From positions 1 to 50,655 of the forward strand of contig VGBO01000012.1 in NCBI GenBank assembly GCA_016870475.1: DNA of 50,655 nucleotides, in the 5' to 3' direction. Position 1 is the stretch's first letter; each line of letters starts with the position of its first letter. Shown in pieces: positions 7,445 through 15,533 of this stretch. A program made the translations under genes and the position numbers. Under the pieces are notes generated by a model. It did no database searches, was not told the DNA's origin, and was given only the letters and a program-made list of their open reading frames with translations. The DNA comes from Actinomycetota bacterium. GTDB taxonomy: Bacteria; Actinomycetota; Acidimicrobiia; Acidimicrobiales; CAIXPF01.

Positions 7445-7460
7445 GCGGACGGGGGCTCAG
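7441..7460. terminator. Shared hairpin at the convergent xseB / hydrolase stops
   Basis: CTGAGC, 8-nt loop, GCTCAG. The TGA of xseB (7442-7444) and the TCA of the facing gene (7457-7459) sit in opposite arms. It could act on both strands. Confidence 0.55.
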
Positions 7461-8125
7461 CCGGGAGCGGCGAGGGCCTCGAGGGCGACGGCGATCGGCG
7501 ACCGGACCACACCCGGCACGGCGAGGACCGCGGCGACCCAGCCCTCCGGTTCGGTGACCGCCACCACGACCGCGGGTTCCACCGGGGAAGCGGCGACCGC
7601 TGCCGCCGCAAACGCTGCGGCGTAGGCGTCCGGTCGCACGTCGGCCGACAGCTCGGCCAGCGCGTAGGGGTCGGGGGTGCCGGCCGAACCCGCACCGGGC
7701 ACCGTGACCGGCGCCGCGACGCCCGCGACGGGTGAACCGCCGAGCAACCCCGGACCGTCGGCCACGACCACCCCGCGTACCTGCCCGGCGCGGGCCCCGG
7801 CGACGAGCAGGGCCACGTAGCCGCCGAGCCCGAACCCGAGCAGCGTCACCGGACCGAGGTCGGCGAGCACCGTGTCGACGTCGGCGGCGAGGACCTCCGG
7901 ACCGTACCCGCCGCCGAGCGGCACCGACGACGCTCCGTGACCGGTGAGGTCGAGCCCCCAGATCGCGCCCGGCCAGCCGACCGCTCCGGGGGTGACCCCG
8001 TCCGTCCGCTCGCCGAGACCGTGCACCACGAGCAGCGGCCCCACCGAGGAGCCGTCCAGGGCGGCCCGCAACGACCACAGGGTGAGATCCACACGGTGAT
8101 GACGCAACCGGCGCGGCTCGGGCAC
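7457..8125 (-). CDS. Alpha/beta-hydrolase-fold protein lacking the catalytic serine
   Basis: A 222-residue protein that follows the alpha/beta hydrolase pattern: a beta strand LLVVHGLGE (oxyanion region), DLTGHGAS, and the nucleophile elbow LLGFGLGGYVALL. In active members the elbow is G-x-S-x-G; here it is G-F-G-L-G, with Gly at the serine position. No histidine follows in the C-terminal half, and the protein is shorter than most family members. It is probably not a hydrolase; it may bind a ligand or be decaying. GTG 8125 lies 8 nt after TAGGGT, back to back with the fur-like gene. Confidence 0.7.
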   Translation of the reverse strand: MPEPRRLRHHRVDLTLWSLRAALDGSSVGPLLVVHGLGERTDGVTPGAVGWPGAIWGLDLTGHGASSVPLGGGYGPEVLAADVDTVLADLGPVTLLGFGLGGYVALLVAGARAGQVRGVVVADGPGLLGGSPVAGVAAPVTVPGAGSAGTPDPYALAELSADVRPDAYAAAFAAAAVAASPVEPAVVVAVTEPEGWVAAVLAVPGVVRSPIAVALEALAAPG

Positions 8126-8133
8126 GGAGCGGG

Positions 8134-8139
8134 ACCCTA
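8134..8139 (-). promoter_or_regulatory. TANNNT -10 box of the hydrolase-like gene
   Basis: TAGGGT on the minus strand is 8 nt before GTG 8125. It lies only 26 bp from the divergent TAGGGT of the fur-like gene. Confidence 0.55.
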
Positions 8140-8165
8140 CCGCCGTCGGCCCCGACCCCTCTCGC

Positions 8166-8171
8166 TAGGGT
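8166..8171 (+). promoter_or_regulatory. TANNNT -10 box of the fur-like gene
   Basis: TAGGGT is 8 nt before ATG 8180. The region between it and the divergent box is a natural place for regulator binding, but I see no clear 19-bp Fur-type palindrome. Confidence 0.55.
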
Positions 8172-8179
8172 GAGCGGCG

Positions 8180-8611
8180 ATGTCCGCCGACGTGCACGAC
8201 CTCGCCGCCCGGCGACTCGCCGCCGCCGGCCAGCGCTACACCCCGAGACGACGTGCGCTCGTCGACCGGCTGCACGCCGCCGACGCACCCATCACCGTCA
8301 CCGACATCGCCGACGGACGGGCCCTCGCCACCTCCACGGTGTACCGGAACCTGCGGGTGCTCGAGGACGCGGGCGTGGTCGCCCGCATCGTCACCTCGGG
8401 TGACTTCGCCTGCTTCGAGCTCGCCGAGGAGCTCGGCTCCCACCACCACCACCTGATCTGCCGGAACTGCCACGCCGTCGCCGACTTCGACGTCCCCCAC
8501 GACCTCGAGGGCGCCCTCCACGACCTGCCCGACCTCGTCCGCACCGGGACCGGCTTCCACGCCGACCGGCACCGCCTCGACCTGCTCGGCACCTGCGCCG
8601 CCTGCAGCTGA
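8180..8611 (+). CDS. Fur-family metal-dependent transcriptional regulator
   Basis: A 143-residue protein with the Fur layout. The N-terminal winged helix includes AAAGQRYTPRRRALVDRL and the recognition part ATSTVYRNLRVLEDAGVV. The metal/dimer domain has HHHH at about 88-91, then C94-x2-C97, and a second C-x2-C pair at the very end (C139, C142), which form the structural zinc site. The sequence does not decide between Fur, Zur, PerR or Mur; the His cluster and two CxxC pairs look Zur-like. It starts 8 nt after its own -10 box. prfC follows 10 nt after the stop and may be co-transcribed. Confidence 0.9.
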   Translation: MSADVHDLAARRLAAAGQRYTPRRRALVDRLHAADAPITVTDIADGRALATSTVYRNLRVLEDAGVVARIVTSGDFACFELAEELGSHHHHLICRNCHAVADFDVPHDLEGALHDLPDLVRTGTGFHADRHRLDLLGTCAACS

Positions 8612-8621
8612 GAGAACTCCC

Positions 8622-10214
8622 ATGACCCACGACGTCATCGCCGAAGCGGCGCGCCGCCGCACCTTCGCGATCATCTCCCACCCCGACGCCGGCAAGACGA
8701 CGCTCACCGAGAAGTTCCTGCTCTACGGCGGCGCGCTCACCGGCGCCGGATCGGTGAAGGCGAGGTCCGGCGGCCGGGCCGCCGCATCGGACTGGATGGA
8801 ACTCGAGCAGAAGCGCGGGATCTCGATCTCGTCGACCGCGCTGCAGTTCCCCTACCGGGACGCAGCGGTGAACCTGCTCGACACCCCCGGCCACCGCGAC
8901 TTCTCCGAGGACACCTACCGGGTGCTCGCGGCGTGCGACGCTGCGATCATGGTCCTCGACGCGGCCAAGGGCATCGAACCGCAGACCCTCAAGCTCTTCG
9001 AGGTGTGCCGCGAACGACGCATGCCGCTCCTCACGTTCTTCAACAAGTGGGACCGGCCCGGCAGGGAGATCCTCGAGCTGCTCGACGAGATCGAACAACT
9101 CCTCGGCATCCCGGCCACCCCGGTCACGTGGCCGGTCGGCATCGCCGGTGACTTCCGTGGGGTCGTCGACCGGCGCGACGGCACCTACACGCGGTACACG
9201 CGGGTCGCCCGCGGCGCACAGATCGCCCCCGAGGAGGAGGTCGAACCGGCCCGGGCCGCCGCCGAGGAGGGCGACGCGTGGACGACCGCGCAGGAGGAGC
9301 TCGAACTCCTCCACGAGATCGGCGCCGACCTCGACGTCGCATCGTTCCGACGCAACGAGTCCACACCCGCCTTCTTCGGATCAGCGCTCACCAACTTCGG
9401 TGTCGCGAAGCTCCTCGACGCCGTGATCGACCTCGTCCCGCCGCCCACCGACCGCCCCACCGCCGACGGCGGCACCCGGCCGATCGACGCGCCCTTCAGC
9501 GGGTTCGTGTTCAAGGTCCAGGCGAACATGGACCCCGCCCACCGCGACCGGATCGCGTTCCTGCGCGTGTGCTCGGGGCGGTTCGAGCGCGGCATGGTCG
9601 TCACCCACGACCGCACCGGCAAACCGTTCGCCACCAAGTACGCGGCGACGCTGTTCGGCCAGGACCGTTCGACCGTGGAGGAGGCGTACCCGGGCGACGT
9701 GATCGGCCTGGTCAACGCGACGGACGTCCGGGTCGGCGACGCCCTCTATGACCCGACCGGCCCGCCCGTGTCGTTCCCACCGATCCCGAGCTTCGCCCCC
9801 GAGCACTTCATGACCGCCCGGGTGCGGGACACCGGACGGTTCAAGCAGTTCCGCCGCGGCGTTGCGCAGCTCGACGAGGAAGGCGTCGTGCAGGTGCTGC
9901 GCGACCGCGACCTCGGCGACCAGGCACCGGTGCTCGCCGCGGTCGGCCGGCTGCAGTTCGAGGTCGCCGTCCACCGGCTCGAGCACGAGTTCGGCGCCCC
10001 GACCGAACTGTCGGCGACGAGCTACCGGGTCGCCCGGCGGACCGACGAGACCTCCGAGACGGAACTCCGACGGATGCGCGGCGTCGCCGTGCTGCAACGG
10101 GCCGACGGCACCCGGTTCGCGCTGTTCGAGTCGCCCTACTGGCTCGAACGCGTCGAACAGGACCACCCCGACCTGCTACTCGAACGGCTCGTCGCCGAAG
10201 GCACCGCCGGCTGA
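8622..10214 (+). CDS. prfC: Peptide chain release factor 3
   Basis: RF3 is the GTPase that removes RF1/RF2 from the ribosome after termination. The 530-residue length fits. It has P-loop SHPDAGKTTLTEKFLLYGGA, switch II LDTPGHRDFSEDTYR and the NKWDRPGRE base-specificity motif. The insertion AGSVKARSGGRAAASDWMEL then EQKRGISI separates RF3 from EF-G. Domains II and III (FVFKVQANMDPAHRDRIAFL) follow. ATG 8622 has GAGAG just upstream. It converges with an MFS gene. Confidence 0.96.
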   Translation: MTHDVIAEAARRRTFAIISHPDAGKTTLTEKFLLYGGALTGAGSVKARSGGRAAASDWMELEQKRGISISSTALQFPYRDAAVNLLDTPGHRDFSEDTYRVLAACDAAIMVLDAAKGIEPQTLKLFEVCRERRMPLLTFFNKWDRPGREILELLDEIEQLLGIPATPVTWPVGIAGDFRGVVDRRDGTYTRYTRVARGAQIAPEEEVEPARAAAEEGDAWTTAQEELELLHEIGADLDVASFRRNESTPAFFGSALTNFGVAKLLDAVIDLVPPPTDRPTADGGTRPIDAPFSGFVFKVQANMDPAHRDRIAFLRVCSGRFERGMVVTHDRTGKPFATKYAATLFGQDRSTVEEAYPGDVIGLVNATDVRVGDALYDPTGPPVSFPPIPSFAPEHFMTARVRDTGRFKQFRRGVAQLDEEGVVQVLRDRDLGDQAPVLAAVGRLQFEVAVHRLEHEFGAPTELSATSYRVARRTDETSETELRRMRGVAVLQRADGTRFALFESPYWLERVEQDHPDLLLERLVAEGTAG

Positions 10215-10238
10215 GCCGGCCCGGGGCTTCTCAGGCGG
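10207..10238. terminator. Shared hairpin at the convergent prfC / MFS stops
   Basis: CCGGCTGAG pairs with CTCAGGCGG (one mismatch). The prfC TGA (10212-10214) and the TCA of the facing MFS gene (10231-10233) are in opposite arms. Confidence 0.5.
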
Positions 10239-11508
10239 GAACGGCGGCGGCGGCCGCCCGTTCGGCGACCACCCGCTGATGCTGTTCGGCGGGTCCGGCC
10301 GCCAGGAACAGCACGAACGCCAACGCGGAGGAACCCGCCGCGACGAGATAGCTCAGGCGGTAATCGCTCAGGTCGTGCAGCACACCCATCGCCGACGGAC
10401 CGACACCGACCCCGATCGTGGTGATGAGCTGGGCGAAGCTGTAGATCCGCGGGTACTCCCGCACACCGAACGCATCGGCGAGCAGCAACGGCTGCAACAT
10501 GAGCAGGTTGCCGACCGACAGGCCGAAGATCACGCACGTCACGAGCAGCATCGTGGATGTCTCCGCGAACGCGAACATCGCGAGCGCCACGCCCTGCACG
10601 ACGATCAGCACCGTCGAGAACTTCTTCACCGGGTAGCGCGAGGCCACGACCCCGCCGGCGAGCCGACCGCACACCGACGACCCGGCGACCACCGTCACCG
10701 ACAGGGCCGCCATCCACTCCTGGCGTTCGGTCACCAGCTTCACCTGCTGGGCGATCCCGCCGACCTGGCCGAACATGATGCACAGGTACGCCGCCGCAGC
10801 GAACGCGTAGAACCTCGTCCGGCGCGCCTCCGCGAACGTGTAGCCCGCCGGAGGCGCCAACGGCCCGCCCGACGCCGGAGCCGGATCGCCGTCGGGGTAC
10901 TGGCCGACTGCGGCGGGCGACGACCGCACGACGAAGATCGTCACCGGCAAGCTGACCGCCACCCACACGAGCGCGAGCCACGGTGTCACCGCCGCGATCC
11001 CTTGGCTCTTCACGAGCGACGCCACGAACGGGGTCACCACGATCCCACCAGCCGACAGACCCGTCGACGCCACCGACAACGCCACCGACCGCCGACGCAC
11101 GAACCAGCGCGCCACCGTCGTCGTCGCCGGCACGAGACCCGACAGGGCGAACCCGATGCCGAACACGACGTTCGCACCGAACATCTGCCACTCGGCCTCG
11201 GCCCGACCGATCAACAACAATCCGCACGCTGCGATCAGTGAGCCGACCACGATGATGCGCCGGACGTCGATGCGCTGCATGTACGGCGCCGCCAGGTACC
11301 CGGCGAGACCCGACACCACGAAGAACACGGCGGTACCCGTGCTCGTCACGCCCGTCGACCAGCCCCGCTCCCGCACGAGCGCGTTCAGGAACACCGACTG
11401 GGCGTAGAACCCCATGCCCGACGAGGTCATCAGCACGACGAACAGGCCGGCGATCACCCACCAACCCCGGAACGCCTTCGTGTTCGCCACCGCTGCGTTG
11501 TCATCCAT
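10231..11508 (-). CDS. MFS transporter, monocarboxylate/oxalate-formate type
   Basis: A 425-residue protein with 12 predicted membrane helices, for example WWVIAGLFVVLMTSSGMGFY and VFFVVSGLAGYLAAPY. The opening FRGWWVIAGLFVVLM and the conserved YLAAPYMQRIDVRRI loop match the oxalate/formate antiporter and monocarboxylate transporter groups of the major facilitator superfamily. A likely role is organic-acid exchange across the inner membrane; the substrate is not determined. ATG 11508 lies 9 nt after TAGGCT on the minus strand. The divergent neighbour is an FAH-fold hydrolase, so it might feed that pathway (inference only). Confidence 0.82.
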   Translation of the reverse strand: MDDNAAVANTKAFRGWWVIAGLFVVLMTSSGMGFYAQSVFLNALVRERGWSTGVTSTGTAVFFVVSGLAGYLAAPYMQRIDVRRIIVVGSLIAACGLLLIGRAEAEWQMFGANVVFGIGFALSGLVPATTTVARWFVRRRSVALSVASTGLSAGGIVVTPFVASLVKSQGIAAVTPWLALVWVAVSLPVTIFVVRSSPAAVGQYPDGDPAPASGGPLAPPAGYTFAEARRTRFYAFAAAAYLCIMFGQVGGIAQQVKLVTERQEWMAALSVTVVAGSSVCGRLAGGVVASRYPVKKFSTVLIVVQGVALAMFAFAETSTMLLVTCVIFGLSVGNLLMLQPLLLADAFGVREYPRIYSFAQLITTIGVGVGPSAMGVLHDLSDYRLSYLVAAGSSALAFVLFLAAGPAEQHQRVVAERAAAAAVPA

Positions 11509-11517
11509 CGGGGCCGC

Positions 11518-11523
11518 AGCCTA
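11518..11523 (-). promoter_or_regulatory. TANNNT -10 box of the MFS gene
   Basis: TAGGCT on the minus strand is 9 nt before ATG 11508. Confidence 0.45.
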
Positions 11524-11559
11524 CGGCGACCACCCGGTCAGCGTCGCGACGACCGACGG

Positions 11560-11565
11560 TAGGGT
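11560..11565 (+). promoter_or_regulatory. TANNNT -10 box of the FAH-fold operon
   Basis: TAGGGT is followed by 6 nt and GTG 11572. Confidence 0.55.
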
Positions 11566-11571
11566 CGGCCC

Positions 11572-12429
11572 GTGCAGCTCGTCACCTACATCGGCCCCGG
11601 CCGCCGCCCCACCCTCGGTGCCGTCCTCGGCGAAGGTGTGGTCGACCTCACCGCCCGCCTCGACCCCGACCACGGCACGATGCGCGGCCTGCTCGCCGGT
11701 GGGTCCGACGCCCTCGACCGGGCGCGCCACGTCGCCGCCACCGAAGGACCCGACGTGCTCGTCGGCGCGGTCACGCTGCTCCCGCCCGTGCCCGACCCGG
11801 CCCGCATCCTCTGCGCCGGGGTGAACTACGAGGCGCACCGGATCGAGACGGGGCGCGACCCGACCCTGCAACCGACGATCTTCACCCGGTTCCCGTCGTC
11901 GCTCGTCGGCGCCGGCACGCCGCTCACCAAACCACAGGAGAGCGACCGGTACGACTACGAGGGCGAACTCGCCGTCGTGATCGGCACGACCTGTCGGCGT
12001 GTCGCCGTCGCCGACGCCCTCGCCCACGTCGCCGGCTACGCGTGCTTCATGGACGGCACGGCGCGCGACTACCAGCGACTCACCACACAGTTCACCCCCG
12101 GCAAGAACTTCGACCGGTCCGGAGCGTTCGGGCCGTGGATCACCACCGCCGACGAGATCCCCGACCCGCAGGCGCTCCGCCTGCAGACCGTCGTCGACGG
12201 CGAGGTCCGCCAGGACACCACCACCGACCTGATGATCCACACCGTCGCCGAACTGATCGCCTTCTGCTCCACGTTCACCACCCTCGAGCCCGGCGACGTG
12301 ATCGCCACCGGCACCCCCGGCGGGGTCGGCGACCGGCACGACCCGCCGCGCTACCTGCGCGCCGGCGCGCTCGTCGACGTCGCCGTGACCGGCGTCGGAC
12401 GGCTCACGAACACCGTCGTCGACGGGTGA
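11572..12429 (+). CDS. Fumarylacetoacetate hydrolase (FAH) family protein
   Basis: A 285-residue member of the FAH superfamily, whose members cleave or decarboxylate beta-diketo acids in aromatic and sugar-acid breakdown. The catalytic domain starts near ILCAGVNYEAHRIE. Metal ligands are the ExE pair in DYEGELAVVIG (about 129-131) and the Asp in CFMDGTARDYQR (about 161). The TPGKNFDRSGAFGPWI motif and the closing LEPGDVIATGTPGGVG are canonical. The exact substrate is unknown. It begins a run of four rightward genes; the next gene may start as an overlapping GTGA or at 12483. Confidence 0.88.
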   Translation: MQLVTYIGPGRRPTLGAVLGEGVVDLTARLDPDHGTMRGLLAGGSDALDRARHVAATEGPDVLVGAVTLLPPVPDPARILCAGVNYEAHRIETGRDPTLQPTIFTRFPSSLVGAGTPLTKPQESDRYDYEGELAVVIGTTCRRVAVADALAHVAGYACFMDGTARDYQRLTTQFTPGKNFDRSGAFGPWITTADEIPDPQALRLQTVVDGEVRQDTTTDLMIHTVAELIAFCSTFTTLEPGDVIATGTPGGVGDRHDPPRYLRAGALVDVAVTGVGRLTNTVVDG

Positions 12430-12469
12430 GCGACCGGGCACCGGCCGTCACGACGGCAACGGCCGGCGC

Positions 12470-12475
12470 TACGGT
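12470..12475 (+). promoter_or_regulatory. TANNNT -10 box of the MBL-fold gene
   Basis: TACGGT is 7 nt before GTG 12483, so this gene may be transcribed separately from the FAH gene. Confidence 0.45.
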
Positions 12476-12482
12476 CCCGACC

Positions 12483-13502
12483 GTGGACGCACTGCGACTG
12501 CACGACCGGGACTACGCACGAGGCCTGCAGGAGATCGCGGACGGGGTGTTCGCCTACCTCCAACCCGACGGCGGCTGGTGCTTGTCCAACGCCGGGCTCG
12601 TCCGCGTCGGCGGCGAGAGCCTGCTCGTCGACACCCTCACCGACCTCCCGCGCACCCGGACCATGCTCGACACGATGGCGCCGATCACCGCCACCGCGCC
12701 GATCCGTCGACTCGCGATCACCCACGGCAACCTCGACCACTACTACGGCAACCAGCTCGTGGACGGTGCCGAGATCATCGCCTCGCGTGCCACCGCCGAC
12801 GACATCGCGGACGGTCCGACCCCGGCGTCGATGCAGGCGATGCTGCACACCGACCTCGGAGCCGAACTGAACGGCTTCCTCCGCCACGCGTTCGGGTCCT
12901 TCGACTGGACCGGCATCACCGTCACCCCGCCGACCCGCACGTTCGAGGACCGGCTCGACCTCGACGTCGGTGGCACGCCGGTCGAACTCATCGAGGTCGG
13001 CCCGGCACACACCCACGGCGACACCATCTGCCACCTCCCCGACCGACGGATCGTGTTCACCGGCGACATCCTCTTCGTACACGGGACCCCCATCGTGTGG
13101 GCGGGTCCGTTCGCCAACTGGTACCGGGCATGCGACACCCTCCTCGGCCTGCACGCCGACGTGTACGTGCCGGGCCACGGTCCGCTGACCGACCGGCGCG
13201 GCGTGGAGACCGTGCGCTCCTACCTCGACCACGTGCACCGGGAGGCCCGACTGCGCTTCGACGCCGGGATGTCCTCCCTCGACGCCACCTTCGACATCGA
13301 CCTCGGTGCGTTCGCCGACCTCGGCGACGCCGAACGGCTCGCCATCAACGTCGTCGCCGCCTACCGGGAGTTCGATCCGTCCGGCGACGAACCCAACGAC
13401 CTGCTGGAGCTGCTGCGTCGCATGGCCGCACTCCGCAACCGGACCCACCGCGGTCGCCGAGGTGGCGCCGCCACCGAACCGCAGAACAGGATGCACCCGT
13501 GA
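12483..13502 (+). CDS. Metallo-beta-lactamase-fold hydrolase with an HxNxDH metal motif
   Basis: A 339-residue GloB-like metallo-hydrolase. The first metal motif reads ITHGNLDHYYGN (about 79-90): H-G-N-L-D-H, with Asn where the second His of HxHxDH normally is. This fits the known THxNxDHxxGN subgroup. The other ligands are present: AHTHGD, VFTGDILF and VPGHGP. The helical C-terminus ends in a basic tail. GTG 12483 is chosen for its TACGGT box. GTG 12426 would overlap the FAH stop as GTGA and add 19 residues. The stop overlaps the next start (GTGA). Substrate unknown. Confidence 0.85.
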   Translation: MDALRLHDRDYARGLQEIADGVFAYLQPDGGWCLSNAGLVRVGGESLLVDTLTDLPRTRTMLDTMAPITATAPIRRLAITHGNLDHYYGNQLVDGAEIIASRATADDIADGPTPASMQAMLHTDLGAELNGFLRHAFGSFDWTGITVTPPTRTFEDRLDLDVGGTPVELIEVGPAHTHGDTICHLPDRRIVFTGDILFVHGTPIVWAGPFANWYRACDTLLGLHADVYVPGHGPLTDRRGVETVRSYLDHVHREARLRFDAGMSSLDATFDIDLGAFADLGDAERLAINVVAAYREFDPSGDEPNDLLELLRRMAALRNRTHRGRRGGAATEPQNRMHP

Positions 13503-14509
13503 AGATGCGCAAGCTCACCACCACCGACGCCTTCGTCCTGCTCGACCTCGAGGACGGACCCGTCCACGTCGGGACCGTGCGCAGCGCACCGAAGATCCTC
13601 CAGAGCGGCGCCGAGATGCTCGCCCGGTCGGTCACCTACTCCTTCGCGGCGTTCGGCATCGAAGCCGGCGGTGCCTCCGCCGGCGTGAACGCCGCCCCCG
13701 AGGACCGTGCCGCAGCCGTCGCAGCGTTCGCTGCCGAGGTCGCCGGCTGGGACGGGATCCGTCTCGACGCCGGCAAGGGCGTCGACGCCGCGGACCTCGC
13801 CGAGCTGCAGGCCGCGGACCCCCGGCCCGCCGTCCTGACCGACGCCGTCGACGGCATCACCGGCGCCGAACGGCTCACCCTCGCCGGGATCGTCGCCGCT
13901 GCGACCGCCGCTGCTGGCGCCCTCTCCGGCGCACGGGTCGCGATCGAGGGGTTCGGCCCCGCCGGCCTCGCGCTCGCCCGGGCCGTCGAAGCCGCCGGCG
14001 GCGGGGTCACCGCCGTCGCCACCGGCGCCGGCACGCTCCTCGCCCCCGACGGCATCTCGGCCGACACCCTCGCCGCCGGATGGGACGCCCACGGTGAAGG
14101 CCTCGTCAAGCAGCTCGAGGGCACCCAGAAGCCCGGCTGGGCGATCTGGGGTGCCCCCGCCGACATCGTGTTCACCGGGTCGAAGGCCGGGGCGCTCACC
14201 CACGAGGGCGTCCCGCACCTCGGCGCCCGAGCCGTCGTCCCGACCGGGCCGGTCCCCGTCACCACGAAGGCCGTCGCCGCGATGCTCCGCAGCGGCGTGA
14301 TCTACGTCCCCGACTTCCTCGCCCTCGCCGCGCCGCTCCTCGTCGGGGCCGAAGCCGCGAGCGTCGACGACGCACCCGGACGGATCACCGAGGCGGTCGG
14401 CCGCCATGCCGGTCACCCCGACGGGCTCCTCCTCGGTGCGTGCGCCGCCTCCGAGGACTTCCTGCGGACCTGGCGTCCGGCACCGCCCTTCGGCCGACCG
14501 CTCGCCTGA
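13499..14509 (+). CDS. Glu/Leu/Phe/Val-dehydrogenase-like protein without the catalytic lysine
   Basis: A 336-residue protein with both halves of the amino-acid dehydrogenase fold. The N-terminal GGASAGVNAAPEDR (about 55-68) aligns with the family GGAKGGVNxDP motif, but the substrate-binding Lys is replaced by Ser. The Rossmann domain has ARVAIEGFGPAGLALARAVE (about 147-166). The region DIVFTGSKAGALTHEGVPHL then GVIYVPDFLALAAP matches the end of glutamate dehydrogenase. It is shorter than hexameric GDH (about 410-450) and may not use an amino acid. It overlaps the MBL gene by GTGA; ATG 13505 is an alternative start. Confidence 0.72.
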   Translation: MKMRKLTTTDAFVLLDLEDGPVHVGTVRSAPKILQSGAEMLARSVTYSFAAFGIEAGGASAGVNAAPEDRAAAVAAFAAEVAGWDGIRLDAGKGVDAADLAELQAADPRPAVLTDAVDGITGAERLTLAGIVAAATAAAGALSGARVAIEGFGPAGLALARAVEAAGGGVTAVATGAGTLLAPDGISADTLAAGWDAHGEGLVKQLEGTQKPGWAIWGAPADIVFTGSKAGALTHEGVPHLGARAVVPTGPVPVTTKAVAAMLRSGVIYVPDFLALAAPLLVGAEAASVDDAPGRITEAVGRHAGHPDGLLLGACAASEDFLRTWRPAPPFGRPLA

Positions 14510-14525
14510 GCAGGAGCAGCACCCC

Positions 14526-15521
14526 ATGATCGCTGTTGACCCGTCCTCCTTCGACCACCGGACCGTCGATGCCGGTGGGGTCCGCATCCACTGCGTCGAG
14601 GCCGGCACCGGTCCCGCGGTGCTGTTCGTCCACGGGTTCCCGGAGTCGTGGTACTCGTGGCGCCACCAGCTCCCCGCGCTCGCCGGCGCCGGGTACCGGG
14701 CGATCGCCATCGACGTGCGGGGCTACGGCCGGTCGAGCGCACCGACCGCCGTCGACGCGTACCGCATGGTCTGCCACGTCGGCGACAACGTCGGCGTCCT
14801 CGACGCGCTCGGCATCGACCGGGCGGTGGTCGTCGGCCACGACTGGGGGGCGCCCATCGCGTGGAACTCGGCGCTGCTGCGACCCGACCGGTTCGTCGCC
14901 GTGGCGGGCCTCTCGGTGCCGTTCGCACCGCGTACGCCCACCCGGCCGACCGACGCCTTCCGGGCGATGGGCGGCGACGAGGAGTTCTACATCTCCTACT
15001 TCCAGGAGCCGGGCCGGGCCGAGGCCGAGATCGAACCCGACGTGCGCACCTGGCTCGCCGGCTTCTACTACTCGGCGTCGGGCGATGCGCCGCCGATGGT
15101 CCCCGGCACCGGGTCGATGGCGACGATCCCCCACGGCGGTCGCATGCTCGACCGGTTCCACCTGCCCGCCGACGGCGCGATGCCCGCATGGCTCGACGAG
15201 GACGATCTCGGGTTCTACGCGGGGGAGTTCGAACGGACCGGGTTCGCCGGGGCACTCCACCGGTACCGCAACGTCGACCGCGACTGGGAGGACCTGGCGT
15301 TCACGAGCGGTCGACCGATCGACGTGCCGTCGTTCTTCCTCGGCGGATCGAAGGACGGTCCGACGATCTGGGGCGCGGCCGCGATCAAGCGGTTCGAGCG
15401 GACGCTCCCGAACCTGCGGGGCATGCGCATCCTCGACGGGTGCGGCCACTGGGTGCAGCAGGAACGGCCCGCCGAGACCAACGAGGCGCTGCTCGGCTTC
15501 CTCGCCGACCTCACCTGGTGA
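14526..15521 (+). CDS. Epoxide hydrolase (EphA-like alpha/beta hydrolase)
   Basis: A 331-residue soluble epoxide hydrolase. HGFPESWYSWRHQLPALA (about 36-53) is the classic oxyanion motif of this group. The nucleophile is Asp in VVGHDWGAPIAW (about 106), not Ser, which separates it from esterases. The cap domain contains tyrosines (GFYYSASG, LGFYAGEFERTGF) of the kind that polarise the epoxide. The catalytic His is in GCGHWVQQERP (about 307). It would add water to an epoxide to give a diol. It lies 16 nt after the dehydrogenase-like gene, completing a four-gene run that suggests a breakdown pathway. Confidence 0.9.
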   Translation: MIAVDPSSFDHRTVDAGGVRIHCVEAGTGPAVLFVHGFPESWYSWRHQLPALAGAGYRAIAIDVRGYGRSSAPTAVDAYRMVCHVGDNVGVLDALGIDRAVVVGHDWGAPIAWNSALLRPDRFVAVAGLSVPFAPRTPTRPTDAFRAMGGDEEFYISYFQEPGRAEAEIEPDVRTWLAGFYYSASGDAPPMVPGTGSMATIPHGGRMLDRFHLPADGAMPAWLDEDDLGFYAGEFERTGFAGALHRYRNVDRDWEDLAFTSGRPIDVPSFFLGGSKDGPTIWGAAAIKRFERTLPNLRGMRILDGCGHWVQQERPAETNEALLGFLADLTW

Positions 15522-15533
15522 ACACCTGCGGAC

